This document shows, piece by piece, positions 33,005 to 43,951 of a DNA stretch of 64,000 bases. The notes below the pieces were generated by a model. The model was not told the origin of the DNA. It saw only the letters and a program-made list of their open reading frames with translations, and did no database searches. The position numbers and the translations under genes were made by a program. The stretch is from Paenibacillus amylolyticus. GTDB taxonomy: Bacteria > Bacillota > Bacilli > Paenibacillales > Paenibacillaceae. Numbering within the stretch: the stretch's first letter is position 1; the number at the start of each line of letters is the position of its first letter. The stretch lies in contig NZ_BCNV01000001.1 in assembly GCF_001570725.1 (NCBI RefSeq), forward strand, positions 2,418,001 to 2,482,000. The letters are read 5' to 3'.

Positions 33005-35308
33005 TTAAGGTTTGCTTTTCGCTGTAGAGATTTGATTATTCTCCAATGTAGGTGCGCCGGCGCGATTTCGATATTCACCGGGAGTCATATCATTTAGCTG
33101 TTTGAATCGGCGGATGAAGCTTGACACGTTGTAATACCCAACTTCCTCCGCTACGGATGATAGCGGTTTCACAGTTGTGGTCAGTAAATGCTGAGCTTTC
33201 TTCATCCGTAATTCGGTCACATACTCAAGTGGGGTCTGACCGGTCTGTTCTTTAAACAATTGACTCAGATTGGGCAAAGCCATGCCAAATGTCTCTGACA
33301 TTCCCTGAAGAGAAAATTCACATTGGTCAAAATGCTCCTCAATGTATTGGGTGATCAAGTTGAGGGATCGGGATGCTGGTTCTTTTGCAGATGTTTCCTT
33401 ATTCAGTCTCTCAAACGCGAGGGACAAATCCTGACTGATAGATTGAATCAAATGCTCGAATTCATCGATTGTCTCCAGACGCTCCAGTACAAATATATCG
33501 GGATATTGGGCGGAGTGTTGCTCGCTCATTCCCAGTCCAATCCACATCTCATTAACGGAACGAATAATATCGTAGCACAGACTACGGGCAATAATTAAAG
33601 GTACCTGCTTTTGCCGGATAAAATCAGTAATATTCGAGAGAGCACTTTGAATTTTATCCATCTTGCCTTTACGAACAGCCCGCTGCAGGCTCTCCATCTC
33701 TGCGTGGGGATAGGACTCTTGGTGATTGAAGCTCATCGGAATATCGTGATACCGAATAACCCGGTTAACACCCTGAATGAATCGATAATCCATGGCTGTC
33801 TGCGCTTCAAGATAGGAACGGGGACTTTCTGAAACCAAGGTTCTGGTACCGACCCCAAGAGTTACCGTCCCGCCTAATAGTTCATGCAATCGTTCTTGGA
33901 ATTGATCTATACAGGCAGGCGTGTCATCAGTAAAAGTTTCTTGAATAAGCAGGAGGAATACATAACGACCCGTCTCAAAATGCTCAATTCCCAAAATGGG
34001 ATGAGGCCCGGGATAGCTTTGTTCCATTTCCTGAACGGTATGATTATTCATGGAATGTACATGCTCGGCAGTTTCAATAATGATAACCTGGGTTTGTGCC
34101 TCGTCGGTCAGTTCTACAATGTTGCTATCATATTCAGTGATTTCTGATAAGGATTGAATCTCACCCTTTAGCAGCGCGAAAACCATCTGTTTTTTGACAG
34201 CAGATGAGTGATTTTTCACACGGTTGTCGAGATCTTTATTTTGATTGGCCAGGCTGGTTAACGTATAACGAACGGTTTCAAGTTCATTCAGTGATTTCAT
34301 CTTTTGGGGGAATAAACGATGACTTTCCTTGCGCAACAAATGGATGGGTCTATAATTGGAACGCATGCTTACATAAATGATGCCCCCGCCGACAATCAAA
34401 ATGGCTATTATTCCGTAGGTCAGCCAGTTTTGGGCATGATTCACTTTATCCATTACGACATGGATCGGAAGCAAACTTGCATATTTCCATCCAGACTGCT
34501 CGGATTCCATGAGGAAAAGATAGTAATTGGTTCCCTCCAGTGTAATCTCCTGATAAGGAGTGTGATTACCTTCCGTAATAAGCTTCGATAAGGCTAAACG
34601 AGAGGGGCTACCTTCTTTTGCAATAGACGTAACGAGCTGATTATTCTGGTCAAAGATCCACATGGATCCTTCAGCTTTTTCATATGTGGACATTAATTGA
34701 TGAATGGATTTTTCATTGATCAAATACACTATGGTTCCGTAAGGTTTAGCTTGATTCGGAAACATCGGTTGAATCATTCTCAGATAGCGTTCATCCGATT
34801 TTTCATCATAACCTGGTGAGAGCAGGGAAGCTGTCCTGGATTCCTGCAAATCGGTAATCATGGATGATGCGGGCCAATCTTCAAATTGATAAATTTGATT
34901 GGAGATCATCGGCAATGAATAGACACCGCTACTTGTAAAAACAGCAGGGTCCGACTTGAAATACACCCAGATTTCATGAATAAACGGGCTCATTCGTTGG
35001 TAACGTTTTAACTCCCGTGTGATTCCCCAAGCTTTATAACCCCATTGATCTGAAATTCGATAAGGGTACAGACTGTTATCTTCAATTAGCATTTGCCTCG
35101 TGCTATCTTCGATTCTACCTAATTGCTCGTCCATGGATTCACGCATGTTATCCAGCGTATTCAGATTGCCGGCAATCACTTCCTCCTCCAGTTGGCTCAC
35201 GAAGAAACTATAGACCAGCATCGCAATCAGGGTGATGGGAAGCAGAAGAAGGATGATGTAGGACAACAGGTATTTTATGAAGATTTTATAGGAATGGTTG
35301 TCGGTCAT
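33005..35308 (-). CDS. Membrane-bound AraC-type regulator, YesS-like
   Basis: About 767 residues. Helix ~10-35 (LLSYIILLLLPITLIAMLVY), extracellular Cache-like sensor ~36-290, second helix ~295-315, long cytoplasmic region, and C-terminal AraC helix-turn-helix pair ~655-755 (GMALPNLSQLFKEQTGQTP and GYYNVSSFIRRFKQLNDMTP). This one-component design (outside sensor joined to DNA-binding domain) is that of B. subtilis YesS, which activates rhamnogalacturonan genes. GGGGGG lies 10 bases before ATG 35308; ATG 35350 is an alternative. Divergent from the GH95-importer operon, its likely target. Confidence 0.88.
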   Translation of the reverse strand: MTDNHSYKIFIKYLLSYIILLLLPITLIAMLVYSFFVSQLEEEVIAGNLNTLDNMRESMDEQLGRIEDSTRQMLIEDNSLYPYRISDQWGYKAWGITRELKRYQRMSPFIHEIWVYFKSDPAVFTSSGVYSLPMISNQIYQFEDWPASSMITDLQESRTASLLSPGYDEKSDERYLRMIQPMFPNQAKPYGTIVYLINEKSIHQLMSTYEKAEGSMWIFDQNNQLVTSIAKEGSPSRLALSKLITEGNHTPYQEITLEGTNYYLFLMESEQSGWKYASLLPIHVVMDKVNHAQNWLTYGIIAILIVGGGIIYVSMRSNYRPIHLLRKESHRLFPQKMKSLNELETVRYTLTSLANQNKDLDNRVKNHSSAVKKQMVFALLKGEIQSLSEITEYDSNIVELTDEAQTQVIIIETAEHVHSMNNHTVQEMEQSYPGPHPILGIEHFETGRYVFLLLIQETFTDDTPACIDQFQERLHELLGGTVTLGVGTRTLVSESPRSYLEAQTAMDYRFIQGVNRVIRYHDIPMSFNHQESYPHAEMESLQRAVRKGKMDKIQSALSNITDFIRQKQVPLIIARSLCYDIIRSVNEMWIGLGMSEQHSAQYPDIFVLERLETIDEFEHLIQSISQDLSLAFERLNKETSAKEPASRSLNLITQYIEEHFDQCEFSLQGMSETFGMALPNLSQLFKEQTGQTPLEYVTELRMKKAQHLLTTTVKPLSSVAEEVGYYNVSSFIRRFKQLNDMTPGEYRNRAGAPTLENNQISTAKSKP

Positions 35309-35745
35309 CTCGTTTAGTCCCCCCGAAAGAGTATTGGTTCGCGCGTTCATTTCTTAGCAAACTTCCCTGGCGAAGCTCGTATAGTACGTGAGCATGTTAG
35401 GGACAAAGCAAGGTGATTAGCATTATTTTAGATGATTCTATTCCATACATCTACCTTTTTTTCCTTTTTCATTCAGCATGGTAATGGCAGAGATGGTTGG
35501 CAAGCAAATATTCAGGATTTGATTTAACCAATTATTTTGATTATAGAGCTGAAAAGTTATATTTAGTGGATCTCAGATAAATTGCTTATAAATAAAGCAC
35601 ATAAATTTTGTGCATTGTAAGCCTTTTCAAGACTGTGATAAGGTCGTTTTGCATTAAAGGTTTAAGCGGATTAGGCAGGGAAACCTGCTTCAATTCGATT
35701 CCGCGAGTTTTTCCTTTACTAAAAACAAATAAAGAGGTGAAGTGG

Positions 35746-38064
35746 ATGAGATTAAGATCTGAATCCTTGTTGTGGTACGATACTCCAGCTCGCAACTGGG
35801 AGGAAGCACTACCCATCGGTAACGGAAGGTTAGGTGGGATGGTTTTTGGAAACATCAAGCAGGAACAAATCCAGTTTAATGAGGATTCGATATGGTCTGG
35901 TGGACCCAGAAATCGGAATAACCCGGATGCCAAGGAACATCTGCCTCATATACGGCAGCTCTTGTTCGACGGTAAATTAAATGAAGCTCATGAACTCGCG
36001 GAAGCAGCTCTTTCCGGTACGCCTTGCAGCCAAAGGCACTATATGACAGCCGGGGACTTGATGATTCGCATGAATCATGCTGTAGACCTGGTGGATTCCG
36101 CTGATTACAGGAGAGAACTGAATCTGGAGCAGGCGATTGTTCGTACGGAATATGTGTATGAAGGCGTCAGGTTCCGCAGAGAAGTATTTTGTAGCTACCC
36201 TGCCCAGGTCATGGTGATTCGGCTGGATGCGGATCGTCCGGGGAGTTTGAGCTTCATGGCTAGATTCGAACGAAAAAAGGGCCGGCATATGGAATTGTCT
36301 TATCGAAAAGGTGAAGATACCATCATAATGTCCAATCCATGCGGAGGAGTTAACGAAGCGTCATATACGGCCGTGGTAAAAGCCGTTGCCTCAGGGGGGA
36401 CTGTTCAGGCGATTGGGGAGCATTTGAAAGTACAAGGGGCGAACCAAGTAACCTTATTTCTGTCCGTGGCTTCCGGCTTCCGGTACGATAAACCAGAACG
36501 GCAAGCCTGTGAATGGGTTGACCAAGCAGCTGTCCAAACGTATGAAAAGCTAAAGAATGAACATTTACTTGATTACCAAAAGTTATTTCAACGGGTCAAG
36601 CTGGAGCTTGTGGACCTTTCGGAAAATGATCATCATCTATTGCCTGCTTCGAAGCGGCTTGAGCTTGTACAAAAAGGAGCCGAAGATTCCGGGCTAAATA
36701 CACTATACTTCCACTTTGGAAGGTATCTTCTTATTTCATCGAGCAGGCCTGGCGCTCTTCCGGCCAATTTGCAAGGGATATGGAATGACTCCATGACACC
36801 GCCGTGGGATAGCAAATACACAATTAATATCAATACCCAGATGAATTACTGGCCCGCTGAGACGTGTAATCTGGCAGAATGTCATGAGCCGTTAATTGAA
36901 CTGGTCGAACGGATGAAGGTCAACGGGAAAGTGACCGCACAAATGATGTACGGTTGCAGAGGTTTCGTCGCCCACCACAATACGGATCTCTGGGCAGACA
37001 CCGCTCCCCAGGATATTTATGCTGCAGCAACTCAATGGGTCATGGGCGGGGCATGGCTTACGCTCCACCTATGGGAACACTATCAATTTTATCCGGATAA
37101 GGTTTTCTTGGAACGAGCATATGACACAATGAGGGAAGCGGCGTTGTTTTTTGTGGACTTTCTTGTTCAAAGTCCTGAAGGCTATCTGGTCACCAATCCT
37201 TCTGTTTCACCTGAGAACCGTTATAAGTTACCGAGTGGGGAAGCAGGAACATTATGTTATGGTCCCACGATGGACACGCAAATTATTGAGGAATTATTCA
37301 GGGCATGCGTGGAAGCGAGCCTTGTGTTGAATGTTGATCAAGATCTCCGGGAGCAATGGGAGAAAATGATCAAACAATTGCCGCCTATGAAAATTGGCAA
37401 GCATGGACAGCTGCAAGAATGGCTGGTGGATTATGACGAAACAGATGCGGGCCACCGTCATATCTCCCATTTGTTTGGACTTCATCCCGGTTCAACCATC
37501 AGTCCTGACCTGACGCCAGAGCTGGCAGAAGGGGCGAAAACGACACTGATTCGTCGGTTGGAAAATGGGGGAGGGCATACGGGCTGGAGTAGAGCCTGGA
37601 TCATTAACTTCTGGGCTAGGCTGCTGAATGGAGAGCAGGCCTATGAGCATACACAACAACTTCTTCGGCAATCAACCCTGCCCAATTTATTTGATAACCA
37701 TCCTCCGTTCCAGATCGATGGTAATTTTGGTGGTATTGCAGGCATTGCGGAAATGCTGCTGCAGAGTCATTTAAATTACATTCAGTTTCTCCCGGCCCTT
37801 CCAGCTGTATGGCCAGCGGGTAGTGTGACCGGACTGCGGGCCAGAGGAGGATTCGTCATTGACATGACATGGGCTGACCAACAAATGAAGACAGCGTCCG
37901 TACGCTCTGAGATTGGAGGACGCATCCGTTTGTTCTCGCAGCATCCTATCCATGTAACTACCACGGACGGTCTGCCGGTAGCTACAGATCGTAAGGGGGA
38001 TATTACAGAATTCAATACAGCCGCAAATACCATATATTCATTGACCTCTGCAGGTGCAATATAA
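35746..38064 (+). CDS. GH95 glycoside hydrolase (alpha-L-fucosidase/galactosidase type)
   Basis: 772 residues. N-terminal beta-domain ([26 protein letters not shown], split here as [14 protein letters not shown] + IGNGRLGGM) is the GH95 signature, followed by the barrel with [18 protein letters not shown] (the two substrate Asn) and [21 protein letters not shown]95 inverts alpha-L-fucosides or alpha-L-galactosides, both present in rhamnogalacturonan side chains. No signal peptide. ATG 35746 has GAGGTGAAG upstream; the frame extends to 35608 but without a start signal or family similarity. Confidence 0.88.
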   Translation: MRLRSESLLWYDTPARNWEEALPIGNGRLGGMVFGNIKQEQIQFNEDSIWSGGPRNRNNPDAKEHLPHIRQLLFDGKLNEAHELAEAALSGTPCSQRHYMTAGDLMIRMNHAVDLVDSADYRRELNLEQAIVRTEYVYEGVRFRREVFCSYPAQVMVIRLDADRPGSLSFMARFERKKGRHMELSYRKGEDTIIMSNPCGGVNEASYTAVVKAVASGGTVQAIGEHLKVQGANQVTLFLSVASGFRYDKPERQACEWVDQAAVQTYEKLKNEHLLDYQKLFQRVKLELVDLSENDHHLLPASKRLELVQKGAEDSGLNTLYFHFGRYLLISSSRPGALPANLQGIWNDSMTPPWDSKYTININTQMNYWPAETCNLAECHEPLIELVERMKVNGKVTAQMMYGCRGFVAHHNTDLWADTAPQDIYAAATQWVMGGAWLTLHLWEHYQFYPDKVFLERAYDTMREAALFFVDFLVQSPEGYLVTNPSVSPENRYKLPSGEAGTLCYGPTMDTQIIEELFRACVEASLVLNVDQDLREQWEKMIKQLPPMKIGKHGQLQEWLVDYDETDAGHRHISHLFGLHPGSTISPDLTPELAEGAKTTLIRRLENGGGHTGWSRAWIINFWARLLNGEQAYEHTQQLLRQSTLPNLFDNHPPFQIDGNFGGIAGIAEMLLQSHLNYIQFLPALPAVWPAGSVTGLRARGGFVIDMTWADQQMKTASVRSEIGGRIRLFSQHPIHVTTTDGLPVATDRKGDITEFNTAANTIYSLTSAGAI

Positions 38065-38088
38065 AAATTGTATATAATTATTGAATAT

Positions 38089-38102
38089 TGTAAACGCTTT
38101 CC
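38089..38102 (+). promoter_or_regulatory. cre-like site before second ABC importer
   Basis: TGTAAACGCTTTCC, 13 of 14 positions of the CcpA consensus, 57 bases before the permease start. A TATAAT lies at 38073-38078 without a clear -35. Confidence 0.55.
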
Positions 38103-38159
38103 TTTCGGTGATATATTTGGCGTGCAACATTATAAATCCACCCATAAGGAGGTGAGCCT

Positions 38160-39119
38160 GTGAAATTGGCTATGAGACAGAATAGGAAGTTCGGGAATCG
38201 GAGCATGAGCGAATATTTTAATATGCTGGGTAAGGACTTCCAGAAGCATAAGATTGTTTACTTTCTGGGACTGTTCGGGATTAGTTATTACATCATTTTT
38301 AGCTATATACCAATGTATGGCGTTACTATCGCATTTAAAAATTATTCACCGGTTAAAGGAATTTTGGGAAGCGAGTGGATCGGTTTTCAGAACTTTGTAG
38401 ATTTCTTCCAAAGCTTTTACTTTTGGAGGTTACTGCGGAATACGCTGATCATCAGCATTTACGAGCTGCTCATTGCTTTTCCTGCGCCCATTATTTTAGC
38501 TCTGCTGTTAAATGAGGTAAGGCATACCTTTTTCAAACGGTTGACACAGACGATCACGTATCTGCCGCACTTCGTGTCTATTGTAGTAATTAGTGGCATG
38601 ATTGTAGACTTCTCAAGAAAAGCGGGATTGTTTAACATCATATTGAGCTGGTTTGGTGTTGAAGCACAAAATTTATTGCTGGATCCATCTCTTTTTAGAA
38701 CCATATTTGTAGGTTCGGGAATATGGCAGGGTATCGGCTGGGGATCTATTATTTATCTCGCTGCATTATCAGCCATTGATACTCAGCTGTACGATGCAGC
38801 CACAGTGGACGGCGCGAACCGGTGGAAGCAAATGCTGCATGTAACGTTACCGGGCATCATGCCAACGATCGTTATACTGCTGATTCTGCGCATTGGTGGC
38901 ATCATGGATGTCGGTTTTGAGAAGGTAATCCTGTTGTATAATCCTCAAACCTACGAAACGGCAGATGTCATCTCCAGTTTTGTATACAGGCGTGGACTTC
39001 TGGAGGCGAATTACAGCTACAGCACCGCTGTCAGCTTGTTTAATTCCGTCATTAACTTCATTCTTCTGATTCTGGCAAACCGGATTAGTCGGAAAATCAA
39101 TGATACGAGTCTATGGTAG
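38160..39119 (+). CDS. LplB-type sugar ABC permease, second system
   Basis: 319 residues, six membrane segments, EAA loop YDAATVDGANRWKQMLHVTLP (~219-238) for ATPase docking. GTG start with AGGAGGTG five bases away. Paralogue of the gene at 20662. Forms a channel with the next gene, 15 bases downstream; again no ATPase nearby. Confidence 0.9.
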   Translation: MKLAMRQNRKFGNRSMSEYFNMLGKDFQKHKIVYFLGLFGISYYIIFSYIPMYGVTIAFKNYSPVKGILGSEWIGFQNFVDFFQSFYFWRLLRNTLIISIYELLIAFPAPIILALLLNEVRHTFFKRLTQTITYLPHFVSIVVISGMIVDFSRKAGLFNIILSWFGVEAQNLLLDPSLFRTIFVGSGIWQGIGWGSIIYLAALSAIDTQLYDAATVDGANRWKQMLHVTLPGIMPTIVILLILRIGGIMDVGFEKVILLYNPQTYETADVISSFVYRRGLLEANYSYSTAVSLFNSVINFILLILANRISRKINDTSLW

Positions 39120-39134
39120 AGGAGGATACCTGGC

Positions 39135-40013
39135 ATGATAAAACGCAGCTTGGGCGATAAAATATTTGACACATTAAACATTGTGTTTTTGACAGGGCTG
39201 ATGATCATCACTCTCTATCCTTTTCTCTATGTGATCTTTGCATCGCTCAGTGTGCCGTCAGAATTGGTCAAACACAGCGGCCTTCTCCTGTGGCCTAAAG
39301 GGTTCTATCCGGAAGCTTACAAATTAGTGCTCAAAAACCCGATGATCATCTCCGGCTATAAGAACACCCTGTTTTATGTAGTGGTTGGAACCACCCTAAA
39401 CGTGTTTTTTACGGCGCTGTTTGCTTTCGTTTTATCACGAAGAGATATGTATTGGAAAAAGTATATGATGATGATGGTTGTCTTCACCATGTTTTTCAGC
39501 GGGGGTCTCATTCCTGGCTATATTTTGGTGAAAAACCTGGGTATGCTCGATACGCGCTGGGCTCTTATCATTCCCGGATTGATCGCCACCTGGAACCTCA
39601 TTATTATGAGAACTTCATTTCAGGCTATCCCGGTTGAGCTTGAAGAGGCGGCAAAGATTGATGGAGCATCCGATTTTCGGATTTTTGCCCAGATCATCTT
39701 ACCTCTATCGGTTCCTGTACTTGCCGTGATGGCACTGTTCTACGGCGTAGGTCATTGGAACTCATGGACAGGGGCTCTGATTTATTTGCGGGATCGGGAG
39801 CTGTTTCCGCTGCAGCTTGTTCTTCGGGAAATTCTCATTGAGAACAGCACGACGGACACAACTAACCTGTCCACTGCGACAGGAGATCCATTCCTTGGAG
39901 AAGTGGTCAAGTACGCTACCATAATCGTGGCTACGTTGCCTATTCTGGTGCTGTATCCATTTATCCAGAAATACTTCACAAAAGGTGTCATGATAGGAGC
40001 CCTGAAGGGCTGA
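39135..40013 (+). CDS. YtcP-type sugar ABC permease, second system
   Basis: 292 residues, six membrane segments, EAA loop VELEEAAKIDGASDFRIFAQ and C-terminus FTKGVMIGALKG typical of the family. Paralogue of the gene at 21570. Preceded by GAGGA. Operon member between the LplB-type subunit and the binding lipoprotein. Confidence 0.9.
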   Translation: MIKRSLGDKIFDTLNIVFLTGLMIITLYPFLYVIFASLSVPSELVKHSGLLLWPKGFYPEAYKLVLKNPMIISGYKNTLFYVVVGTTLNVFFTALFAFVLSRRDMYWKKYMMMMVVFTMFFSGGLIPGYILVKNLGMLDTRWALIIPGLIATWNLIIMRTSFQAIPVELEEAAKIDGASDFRIFAQIILPLSVPVLAVMALFYGVGHWNSWTGALIYLRDRELFPLQLVLREILIENSTTDTTNLSTATGDPFLGEVVKYATIIVATLPILVLYPFIQKYFTKGVMIGALKG

Positions 40014-40047
40014 GTACCTTATACTAGCTGAATAATGGGGGATGAGA

Positions 40048-41637
40048 ATGAAGGTTACGAAGGTAGGAAAAATGTCCTTAAGCATCCTGATGGCTGCATC
40101 GTTAATAGCAGGGTGCGGAGATGTCAAAACGGGTGATCAGGAAGGTACAACTGACCCAAAAAACGAAGCAGTCAGTTTTCTCTGGAACGGTAAATTCAGC
40201 AGTAAAATCCCAGAACTTAAGGGCTATGGTGATGTGGCAGCGTACAAAGAGATTCAGAAACGGACAGGTATCACGATTAATTTCCAGGAAAATGATACGA
40301 GCAATCTTTCCCAGTTCAATATTATGCTGGCATCAGGAACCTATCCCGACATTATATATGTTCCGAGCAACTACCCTGGAGGCGTAGCCAAGCTTATTGA
40401 AGACGGTGTCGCGATACCGCTGAATGATCTGATTGATCAATATGCCCCCAACTACAAGAAACTGCTTGATGAGAATCCGGAAATCAAAAAGCAGGTTATG
40501 CTGGATGACGGTACAATAGCCAAATTTCCGCAGGTCAATCTTGATCTTAGACGCAACGCATGGGCCGGAACGGTGATCCGTCAGGATTGGCTGGATCAGG
40601 TAGGTCTCCCGATGCCAAAGACCATTGATGAATGGTATACCGCATTAAAGGCTTTTAAAGAAAATGACATGAACGGAAACGGCGATAAGAATGACGAAAT
40701 TCCGCTCGGTGATCAAAATGGAATGGGCAGCATTACATCATTCAGCACCTCATATGGTCTACTCGTTACCTTTCAGATGAATCCACAGACGGGTAAGATC
40801 ACCTATGGTCCCTATGAACCCGCATTCAAAGATTATCTTGCTATGATGAATAAATGGTACAAAGAAGGCCTGATTGATAGTGAATTCGCAGCTACCGACA
40901 AGAAAGGCTTTGAAGCGAAATTTTCAAATAATATTGTAGGCGCTTACGGCGGGACCATTTCCGGCATAAATACGTACAAAAACCAAATGCAGGCGGCCGT
41001 TCCCGATTTTAAACTGGTAGGTGTCTCACCTCCGGTTGGACCTGCAGGCCAATCATTCAGTGCAGCGGAACAACTTGCGCAATACGTTCCTCTTGAAGGA
41101 GCAGTTGTCAGCTCACAGGCCAAAGATCCAGAGAAGGTAATGAAGTTGCTCGACTTCATGGTTAGTGAGGAAGGGAGTGACCTGCAGAACTGGGGCTTGG
41201 AAGGGGAGAGCTATGTTATAGAGAATGGAAAGAAAAAATTCTCCGATGCCATATGGAACGACCCAAATTATGAAGCACGAGTAGCGGTTTCACGTTATGC
41301 CTATCCGACTTCAGGGATGGTTAAGGTGATGAGTTATGATGCCTGGGCTTCATTTGAATTGGAGCATCCCGAAGCCAAGGAGGCTAATGAAAGATGGTTC
41401 AATGCGGATCGCACACTGCTGCTGCCACCGCTCCTATTCAGTGGAAGTGAAAGTCAGGAAATCAGCAGAATTATGAGTGAAGTGGATACTTATATGAAAG
41501 AAATGCTGTTAAAGTTCGTGATGGGTAACGAACCGCTGGAGAACTTCGACACATATAAGGATACGCTTCAGAAAATGAATATTGAAAAAGCGATCGAAAT
41601 CTATCAAGTAGCTTATGATCGTTACCAACAAAGATAG
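40048..41637 (+). CDS. Sugar-binding lipoprotein, second ABC system
   Basis: 529 residues. Lipobox LIAGC (Cys23), then a CUT1 solute-binding fold with RQDWLDQVGLPMPKTIDEW and the loop NDMNGNGDKNDE, as in the first system. ATG 40048 is chosen because GGGGG stands 7 bases upstream; ATG 40042 is too close. Delivers an oligosaccharide to the two preceding permeases. Its position between GH95 and an acetylesterase-like gene points to a rhamnogalacturonan-type ligand. Confidence 0.92.
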   Translation: MKVTKVGKMSLSILMAASLIAGCGDVKTGDQEGTTDPKNEAVSFLWNGKFSSKIPELKGYGDVAAYKEIQKRTGITINFQENDTSNLSQFNIMLASGTYPDIIYVPSNYPGGVAKLIEDGVAIPLNDLIDQYAPNYKKLLDENPEIKKQVMLDDGTIAKFPQVNLDLRRNAWAGTVIRQDWLDQVGLPMPKTIDEWYTALKAFKENDMNGNGDKNDEIPLGDQNGMGSITSFSTSYGLLVTFQMNPQTGKITYGPYEPAFKDYLAMMNKWYKEGLIDSEFAATDKKGFEAKFSNNIVGAYGGTISGINTYKNQMQAAVPDFKLVGVSPPVGPAGQSFSAAEQLAQYVPLEGAVVSSQAKDPEKVMKLLDFMVSEEGSDLQNWGLEGESYVIENGKKKFSDAIWNDPNYEARVAVSRYAYPTSGMVKVMSYDAWASFELEHPEAKEANERWFNADRTLLLPPLLFSGSESQEISRIMSEVDTYMKEMLLKFVMGNEPLENFDTYKDTLQKMNIEKAIEIYQVAYDRYQQR

Positions 41638-41778
41638 AGTAGTCAATGCCTGACGAGGGAAATAACATTGGATCAAAAAAAAGAATGAACTAAATAAACG
41701 ATTCATAATCCTTTTAGTTCTTGTATTTATTATTATAACCCTGTTCATCTTGCTGGTGTCGGTAAGGAGGTATCGTAG

Positions 41779-43797
41779 ATGGTCAAAAGCATTCAGTTCA
41801 ACTTTGCAGTTTCACCAAAGGGCGAGTATCGTTCCATTGTGCAAGAAGAGCAAGACAGCATTCCGCGTTATGACGACGTCAAAGGATACGGTTTCGTAGA
41901 CAAAACATGCGCTCAGCCGCCAAGAGAGGTTCATGTTGAACAGATCGTTCCATCGCAGGAGGGATACACCATCAGCGAGGCCAGATTTGTGAATCGGGAG
42001 GAAGCCGGAGAGAATGATTTTAATCATTTTGGCCTATGTTTTAGGGTGAAAGCCGGGCCGGGAGCCTACCGGGTGCAGGTACGTACTACCTCTAGTCTTG
42101 AGGGTACAAGGATCGCGATTTCAGGTATGAATGCGGATGAGCTGCTGAATGTAGATTACTGGGATGCTGCCAGGCTTGTACCCAACCGGACAAGGGTGTT
42201 CCAAGAACAAAACGTATGGAGTTACGACTATGTGAACGGACGCGAGTATATCGACATCGAAATCGAACCCCGCCGATTGCAAAGTCCTGTTGGCATCGCC
42301 GAGCTAGTATTGACGCCTATACCCATATATCTGCGACCTGAGAGCAAGCGGCCAACGTTGTTTACGTTGGGGGACTCCACGGTGAAATCCTACATTTTCA
42401 TGGAAGCCCCGATGAGCGGCTGGGGACAGGTGTTCGATGATTTGTTTGATTCGAGGCAAGTGAGCGTAATCAATTATGCCATGGGTGGACGCTCTTTCAA
42501 GAGCGCATATACAGAAGGGCGCTTCAACGATATTTTGCTTACGGGGTATGCAGGGGATGTGGTGCTAATCCAATTCGGCCACAATGACGAATCACATGAT
42601 GAAGACCATCGTTTCGGAAGAGGCGCGACTGAGGAGATGTACCGCACATATATTCGCGAGTTTTACATCCCTGCGATTCGGTCAAGACAGATGATCCCGA
42701 TGCTGGTAACCCCGATGGCCAGGGTGGATGGCGAGGCTCCCCCCGGACATGTTTATACGGATTCTTTCCGCGTGCGAAAATTTCCAGTCATTATGCGTGA
42801 ATTGGCAGAAGAGTTGAATGTGCCACTGATTGATCTAAACCGCGAGAGCTTGCGATATTATAATGAGATCGGGATCGAGGGTACTACAGCGGTCTTCATG
42901 TCCATCGAGGCAGGGGAGACGCCGGCCAAAACGAATGATGGCAGCTTTGCGAATGGTCATCCTGCATGTAAGATCGACGGTACACATTTCAAAGAAAGTC
43001 TCTCCAAGCCTTTTGCCCGTATCGTGGCCACATGTCTTGTACAGCTTGGCGAGCAGGGTGAATTGGATGTAGCCCGAGTGGCTTCATGGTTGAAGCCAGA
43101 AGTGCAAGCGGCGATCCGGGAGCAGGATTGGTCAGCCATCTATCCCGAGAAGGCTGCCGACACGATGACAGGCCGGGGGGCGTATTACCGGAATCAGATC
43201 GAGAAGCTGGTACAGCTGGGCATCTTGGGACTGGATGAACAATCTTTTTTTCATCCAGAAGCGATCATGAGCGTCGGTGAATTTAGGCTCGCCTTGTCCC
43301 GATTGTTGAATCTCGACCCAGATGAAATAAAGCAGAACTTGGCGGAAGGGACACTGTCCAGAGAGCTTATGGGCAGTATGTTGCAAGATGCTTTTGATGC
43401 TAAGTTTAGTATGGACGCACTCCCGGCTTACATGACAGATTATAACGGAGAGGCCATCATTCCAGAGCTCCCCGAATATGACCCTCATCTGGCTCCGGAT
43501 CAACGGGGACTGATGTATTATCCGCTAGTTTCATTCGAACAGCTCCAAGACACAGTTGACATTGATCCGGTTCTATACAATAAAGTGAAGAAAGCATATA
43601 CGCTGGGCTTGTTGCGCTCAGAGAAGGGCATCGAACGAGGGCAAGTGCGAAACGGTTATGAACTTGAACCCAAGGCATGGGTAACCCGGGAGAAAGCCGC
43701 CAAATCATTATATTATATGTGGGTGCTGTATCACCCGATTGAAGTGGAGAACGATCTGTCAGTGTTGAAAGCCGGGTCGGTGCATCCGGTCGAGTAA
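41779..43797 (+). CDS. Rhamnogalacturonan acetylesterase-like SGNH hydrolase with SLH-like tail
   Basis: 672 residues. N-terminal beta-domain ~1-185 (carbohydrate-binding type), SGNH esterase ~190-430: block I LGDSTVKS with Ser200, block II GGRS (236-239), block III FGHNDE (Asn269), block V DGTHF with Asp400 and His403. This is the YesT/YesY-like CE12 family that removes acetyl groups from rhamnogalacturonan. Residues ~470-665 hold two SLH-like repeats (IEKLVQLGILG..FFHPEAIMSVGEFRLAL and KKAYTLGLLRSE..WVTREKAAKSLYY), odd in a protein with no signal peptide. AAGGAGG precedes the ATG. Confidence 0.82.
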   Translation: MVKSIQFNFAVSPKGEYRSIVQEEQDSIPRYDDVKGYGFVDKTCAQPPREVHVEQIVPSQEGYTISEARFVNREEAGENDFNHFGLCFRVKAGPGAYRVQVRTTSSLEGTRIAISGMNADELLNVDYWDAARLVPNRTRVFQEQNVWSYDYVNGREYIDIEIEPRRLQSPVGIAELVLTPIPIYLRPESKRPTLFTLGDSTVKSYIFMEAPMSGWGQVFDDLFDSRQVSVINYAMGGRSFKSAYTEGRFNDILLTGYAGDVVLIQFGHNDESHDEDHRFGRGATEEMYRTYIREFYIPAIRSRQMIPMLVTPMARVDGEAPPGHVYTDSFRVRKFPVIMRELAEELNVPLIDLNRESLRYYNEIGIEGTTAVFMSIEAGETPAKTNDGSFANGHPACKIDGTHFKESLSKPFARIVATCLVQLGEQGELDVARVASWLKPEVQAAIREQDWSAIYPEKAADTMTGRGAYYRNQIEKLVQLGILGLDEQSFFHPEAIMSVGEFRLALSRLLNLDPDEIKQNLAEGTLSRELMGSMLQDAFDAKFSMDALPAYMTDYNGEAIIPELPEYDPHLAPDQRGLMYYPLVSFEQLQDTVDIDPVLYNKVKKAYTLGLLRSEKGIERGQVRNGYELEPKAWVTREKAAKSLYYMWVLYHPIEVENDLSVLKAGSVHPVE

Positions 43798-43951
43798 TAA
43801 ACAGGGTGGATTTGAAATACAACAATCAAGAAAGGAGCGACTTTCTGGGCATGATACCTCGGGAGGTCCATCCTTTTTTTTATATTTGGTTGGTGATTCA
43901 CAATCCCAGGAGATTTTTTCTTTGATACCAAGGCTAATTATTTTTTTATGG

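Noticed and set aside
41669..41778. Hydrophobic plus-strand stretch like a membrane helix before the acetylesterase gene
   Set aside because: No start codon in frame until after the hydrophobic part, and the frame then runs into the next gene out of phase.
43852..43880. ACCTCGGGAGGT with a following T-run as terminator of the acetylesterase gene
   Set aside because: The dyad has no loop and is separated from the T-run; too weak to list as a terminator.
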